A stretch of DNA of 8,384 nucleotides from Lachnospiraceae bacterium (GTDB lineage: Bacteria > Bacillota_A > Clostridia > Lachnospirales > Lachnospiraceae), in assembly GCA_009774655.1 (NCBI GenBank), contig VSOD01000176.1, positions 1 to 8,384 on the forward strand. The letters run 5' to 3'. Below the pieces are notes generated by a model. That model made no database searches, was not told the origin of the DNA, and saw nothing but the letters and a program-made list of their open reading frames with translations. Of the stretch, positions 6,861-8,384 are shown piece after piece. The position numbers and the translations under genes were made by a program. Each line of letters starts with the position of its first letter. Position 1 is the stretch's first letter.

Positions 6861-6918
6861 TAAAGCCTCCGTACAGCCTCGCTAAGCGAAATTTTTCTCA
6901 TGCGATTATACGGCTTTA
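6861..6918 (-). repeat. Bulged stem-loop between the flavodoxin and DUF362 genes
   Basis: TAAAGCCGTA on the minus strand (6918-6909, beginning with the flavodoxin stop codon) pairs with TACGG-AGG-CTTTA (6873-6861), giving 10 bp with a 3-nt bulge. The loop contains a second small palindrome TCGCTTAGCGA (6889-6879). No U-run follows in the transcript, so a canonical terminator is unlikely; it may be an mRNA processing or stability element that sets relative expression in the operon. Confidence 0.45.
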
Positions 6919-7698
6919 CTGCTGCAGATCCAGACTTTCTACCCATTCCCGAACGCTGTCTTCGGTTGCGGCTGACGAAAAGCGTGCGCCCTCCAGCCAG
7001 TTTCCGCTTCCTGCCGCCTCTGCAAGCAGTTTTCCGCTGTCGCCCAGGTCAGAGCTTGAGGACGTGCAGAACGGAATAACTGTTTTTCCCGTAAAATCAT
7101 TTGCCTCCACAAAGCCGTCTACAGGCCATGCCGCGATATGCCACCATATTGGGTATCCAATAAATACGGTGTCGTAGGACTCCCAGTTATCAACCGTAGT
7201 TGACACCAGTTCCACGTTTCTCTCACCCTCATTTTCGTGCTCCCTGCTCACGCGGCTGTCCGCGTTTGTCCAGTCCAAATCATCACTGCTGTAGGGTACT
7301 GCCGGTTCCAGTGCGAACAGGTCGGCATCTGTCGCTGCTGCAATATAGCCTGCCACGCCTTCCGTATTTCCCGTTGCCGAATAATAAACTACCAATGTCT
7401 TTGCGCCTTCTGCTGAAGGTTCCTCTGCGGACGGCTGGTCAGTATTTTCCGTCGGAAGTTCCGTATCGGCTTCTGTCGGAAGCTGTGTTTCCTGCGTTGT
7501 CTCGGGCTGCGTTTCCTGTGCGGTCTGTGTTTCCTTTGGTGAAACTGCCGCCTCCTGCGTGGTCTGTGGCATCGCCTCCTGCTGTTCTTCGCGAACCTGT
7601 GAAGCATTATTCCTGCTGCTGCCGCACGCCGAAAGGCTGACAGCCAAGAGCATTCCTGTTAATACTGCTGCAGCTTTTTTGATTGTTTTCTTTTTCAT
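6916..7698 (-). CDS. Lipoprotein flavodoxin
   Basis: A 260-residue surface lipoprotein: basic start, hydrophobic segment and lipobox LSAC (Cys25). A tether of about 70 residues rich in Gln, Thr, Glu and Pro follows (about 27-97), with repeated ETQ/TTQE units. Residues 98-260 form a Flavodoxin_4-type domain with a canonical FMN phosphate loop SATGNTE (107-113), an IGYPIWW motif (180-186) whose aromatic residues flank the flavin in relatives, and VIPFCTS (207-213). Flavodoxins carry one or two electrons on FMN, but are usually cytosolic; an exported copy would need FMN supplied outside or loaded before export. The ATG at 7698 follows GGGAG with an 8-nt spacer. It is the first intact gene of the probable operon and the only one of the three flavodoxin domains with a classical phosphate loop. 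Confidence 0.92.
   Translation of the reverse strand: MKKKTIKKAAAVLTGMLLAVSLSACGSSRNNASQVREEQQEAMPQTTQEAAVSPKETQTAQETQPETTQETQLPTEADTELPTENTDQPSAEEPSAEGAKTLVVYYSATGNTEGVAGYIAAATDADLFALEPAVPYSSDDLDWTNADSRVSREHENEGERNVELVSTTVDNWESYDTVFIGYPIWWHIAAWPVDGFVEANDFTGKTVIPFCTSSSSDLGDSGKLLAEAAGSGNWLEGARFSSAATEDSVREWVESLDLQQ
7481..7537 (-). repeat. Imperfect short repeats encoding the flavodoxin tether
   Basis: Three degenerate copies of a 16-nt unit containing CTGTGTTTCCTGCG or close variants occur at 7481-7496, 7505-7520 and 7522-7537 on the plus strand. In protein they give the TQETQ-type repeats of the lipoprotein linker, which probably changes length by slippage or unequal exchange. Confidence 0.5.
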
Positions 7699-7740
7699 AA
7701 CTTAATCTCCCTTTCCTTAGCTATTCTCAAATTTTATTTT

Positions 7741-8028
7741 TCATTCTGTCGCAAGCTTTGCGTAAGCTTCCTGTGAAATGCGGTCAAACCACTCCAAGCC
7801 TGTCAATTGCGGATTAGTATTGACTGCAATATGTGCAAATGTCGTGTCTGCGCTTCCGCCGTGCCAGCTGCTCCTGGCCCCCGGCGCGAAGGTGATGTTG
7901 TTGGTCGTGGGGAAGTGATAGGTGTCATCATTTGTAATCATGGGCGAGATATACACCGTTCCGATAAAGGCATCGGACTGAATCTGCTGCCCAAGAGGAA
8001 ACGTGATGTCCGTACTGTTTTCCCAAAG
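7741..8028 (-). pseudogene. Decayed cupin-domain gene
   Basis: From 8028 the minus strand is open in one frame to the TGA at 7741 and encodes a cupin remnant: TFPLGQQIQSDAFIGTVYIS, then NNITFAPGARSSWH, then GGSADTTFAHIAVNTNPQ and a family-like C-terminus. Cupins of this type (lone, or attached to carboxymuconolactone decarboxylase domains) have about 40 residues between ARSSWH and the WHGG-type strand, including the metal-binding HxH and the Gly turns. These are missing here, so the metal site cannot form. The frame has no good start: a TGA lies immediately upstream (8031-8029), and only an internal GTG (7956) and ATG (7941) remain, without ribosome binding sites. The 5' part is overlapped by the carboxylesterase frame. 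Probably nonfunctional. Confidence 0.75.
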
Positions 8029-8384
8029 TCATAATTCGGTGCAAGCAGGGTGAGCAATGTGCAGTCATGGTGGTGCATCAGCCTAGACTGTGTATCCAAA
8101 ATCATGGTCGCGCCGCCTTCCAGTGTGTATGGCTCCCATGTCGGCAGCCCCTGTGCCTGAGGCATTCCTGTCTTTGCAAAATTCACCCATGCCTGAGAAA
8201 TCTGTTCCGCGAGCGCGCGCTCCTGTGCATTGGCATCTGCGTGATTGAATACATAAGGAATTTCCGCGCCATGATACGAATTGCCGTATGTGAACATATA
8301 TGCGTATACGGGTGCGCCGTTCTGTGCCGCCTTATGCGTCATGATTTTTAACAATGGCAGACAGATTGTTTCCGTATCAATTTG
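7938..8384 (-). CDS. Type-B carboxylesterase, C-terminal part with an out-of-frame tail (cut by right edge)
   Basis: The frame is open from the window edge and gives 148 residues. It matches the C-terminal end of the carboxylesterase type B / para-nitrobenzyl esterase family (about 500 residues when whole). It contains PVYAYMFTYG, the SYHGAEIPYVF motif with the catalytic His, ISQAWVNFAKTGMP, LPTWEPY and a normal end around LLAPNYDF. The Ser nucleophile and acidic residue would lie beyond the right edge. After NYDF the frame runs about 28 residues (from GKTVRTSRF) through DNA that in another frame encodes the cupin, ending at TGA 7938. This shows that the original stop and the gene boundary were deleted. 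The enzyme may still fold and hydrolyse esters, because the extra tail comes after the conserved core; this is uncertain. Confidence 0.8.
   Translation of the reverse strand, partial: QIDTETICLPLLKIMTHKAAQNGAPVYAYMFTYGNSYHGAEIPYVFNHADANAQERALAEQISQAWVNFAKTGMPQAQGLPTWEPYTLEGGATMILDTQSRLMHHHDCTLLTLLAPNYDFGKTVRTSRFLLGSRFSPMPLSERCISRP

Noticed and set aside
6879..6896. Plus-strand terminator (palindrome followed by a T-run)
   Set aside because: The stem is only 4-5 bp and there is no plus-strand gene upstream for it to end.
8029..8031. TGA read as selenocysteine joining a longer cupin protein
   Set aside because: The frame upstream of this TGA is not the esterase frame and shows no cupin or selenoprotein similarity; deletion at a gene junction explains it better.
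506..8351. Plus-strand open frames of 60-190 codons
   Set aside because: All lie opposite clearly recognisable minus-strand genes; their translations show no family motifs and none has a convincing ribosome binding site.
1..8384. Insertion sequence, prophage, CRISPR array or tRNA gene
   Set aside because: No transposase, integrase, phage protein, regularly spaced repeat or cloverleaf-like sequence was found.

Overview
The window looks like chromosomal DNA from a Gram-positive anaerobe of the Clostridia, most likely a gut Lachnospiraceae-type organism (inference). The basis is moderate GC, strong AGGAGG-type ribosome binding sites, several lipoproteins with Gram-positive-style lipoboxes and long polar tethers, and a gene set typical of that group: Flavodoxin_4-type proteins, an aldo/keto reductase, an iron-containing alcohol dehydrogenase and cupin/carboxylesterase remnants. 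Every convincing gene lies on the minus strand, so the transcription order runs from the right edge (8384) to the left edge (1). Both end genes are cut by the window.

Layout in transcription order: (1) the 3' end of a type-B carboxylesterase (8384-7938), fused out of frame to (2) a decayed cupin gene (about 8028-7741) that has lost its start and the core of its metal-binding fold; (3) a lipoprotein flavodoxin (7698-6916); (4) a DUF362 lipoprotein that lacks the usual ferredoxin segment (6832-5756); (5) an ArsP/UPF0718-type membrane permease (5710-4799); (6) a membrane-anchored flavodoxin-alpha/beta hydrolase fusion (4785-3301); (7) a lipoprotein flavodoxin-alpha/beta hydrolase fusion with a different hydrolase type (3264-1651); (8) a cytosolic aldo/keto reductase (1524-499); (9) the N-terminal part of an iron-containing alcohol dehydrogenase (387-1). 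Genes 3-7 are separated by 13-83 nt and each has its own ribosome binding site, so they probably form one operon whose promoter is off the right edge. Genes 8 and 9 follow gaps of 126 and 111 nt that contain dyads and could be separately controlled.

The notable feature is a cell-surface module. Three flavodoxin-like domains, two of them fused to unrelated serine hydrolase domains, and one DUF362 protein are all predicted to be tethered outside the membrane, together with an integral permease of the organoarsenical-exporter superfamily. Flavodoxins and DUF362 proteins are normally thought of as cytosolic redox proteins. An envelope set coupling redox chemistry to ester or peptide hydrolysis, followed by cytosolic carbonyl and alcohol oxidoreductases, is a reasonable working hypothesis for processing an esterified or xenobiotic substrate. 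The substrate, the FMN loading and the electron source cannot be read from the sequence. The carboxylesterase/cupin region upstream shows clear decay by deletion.
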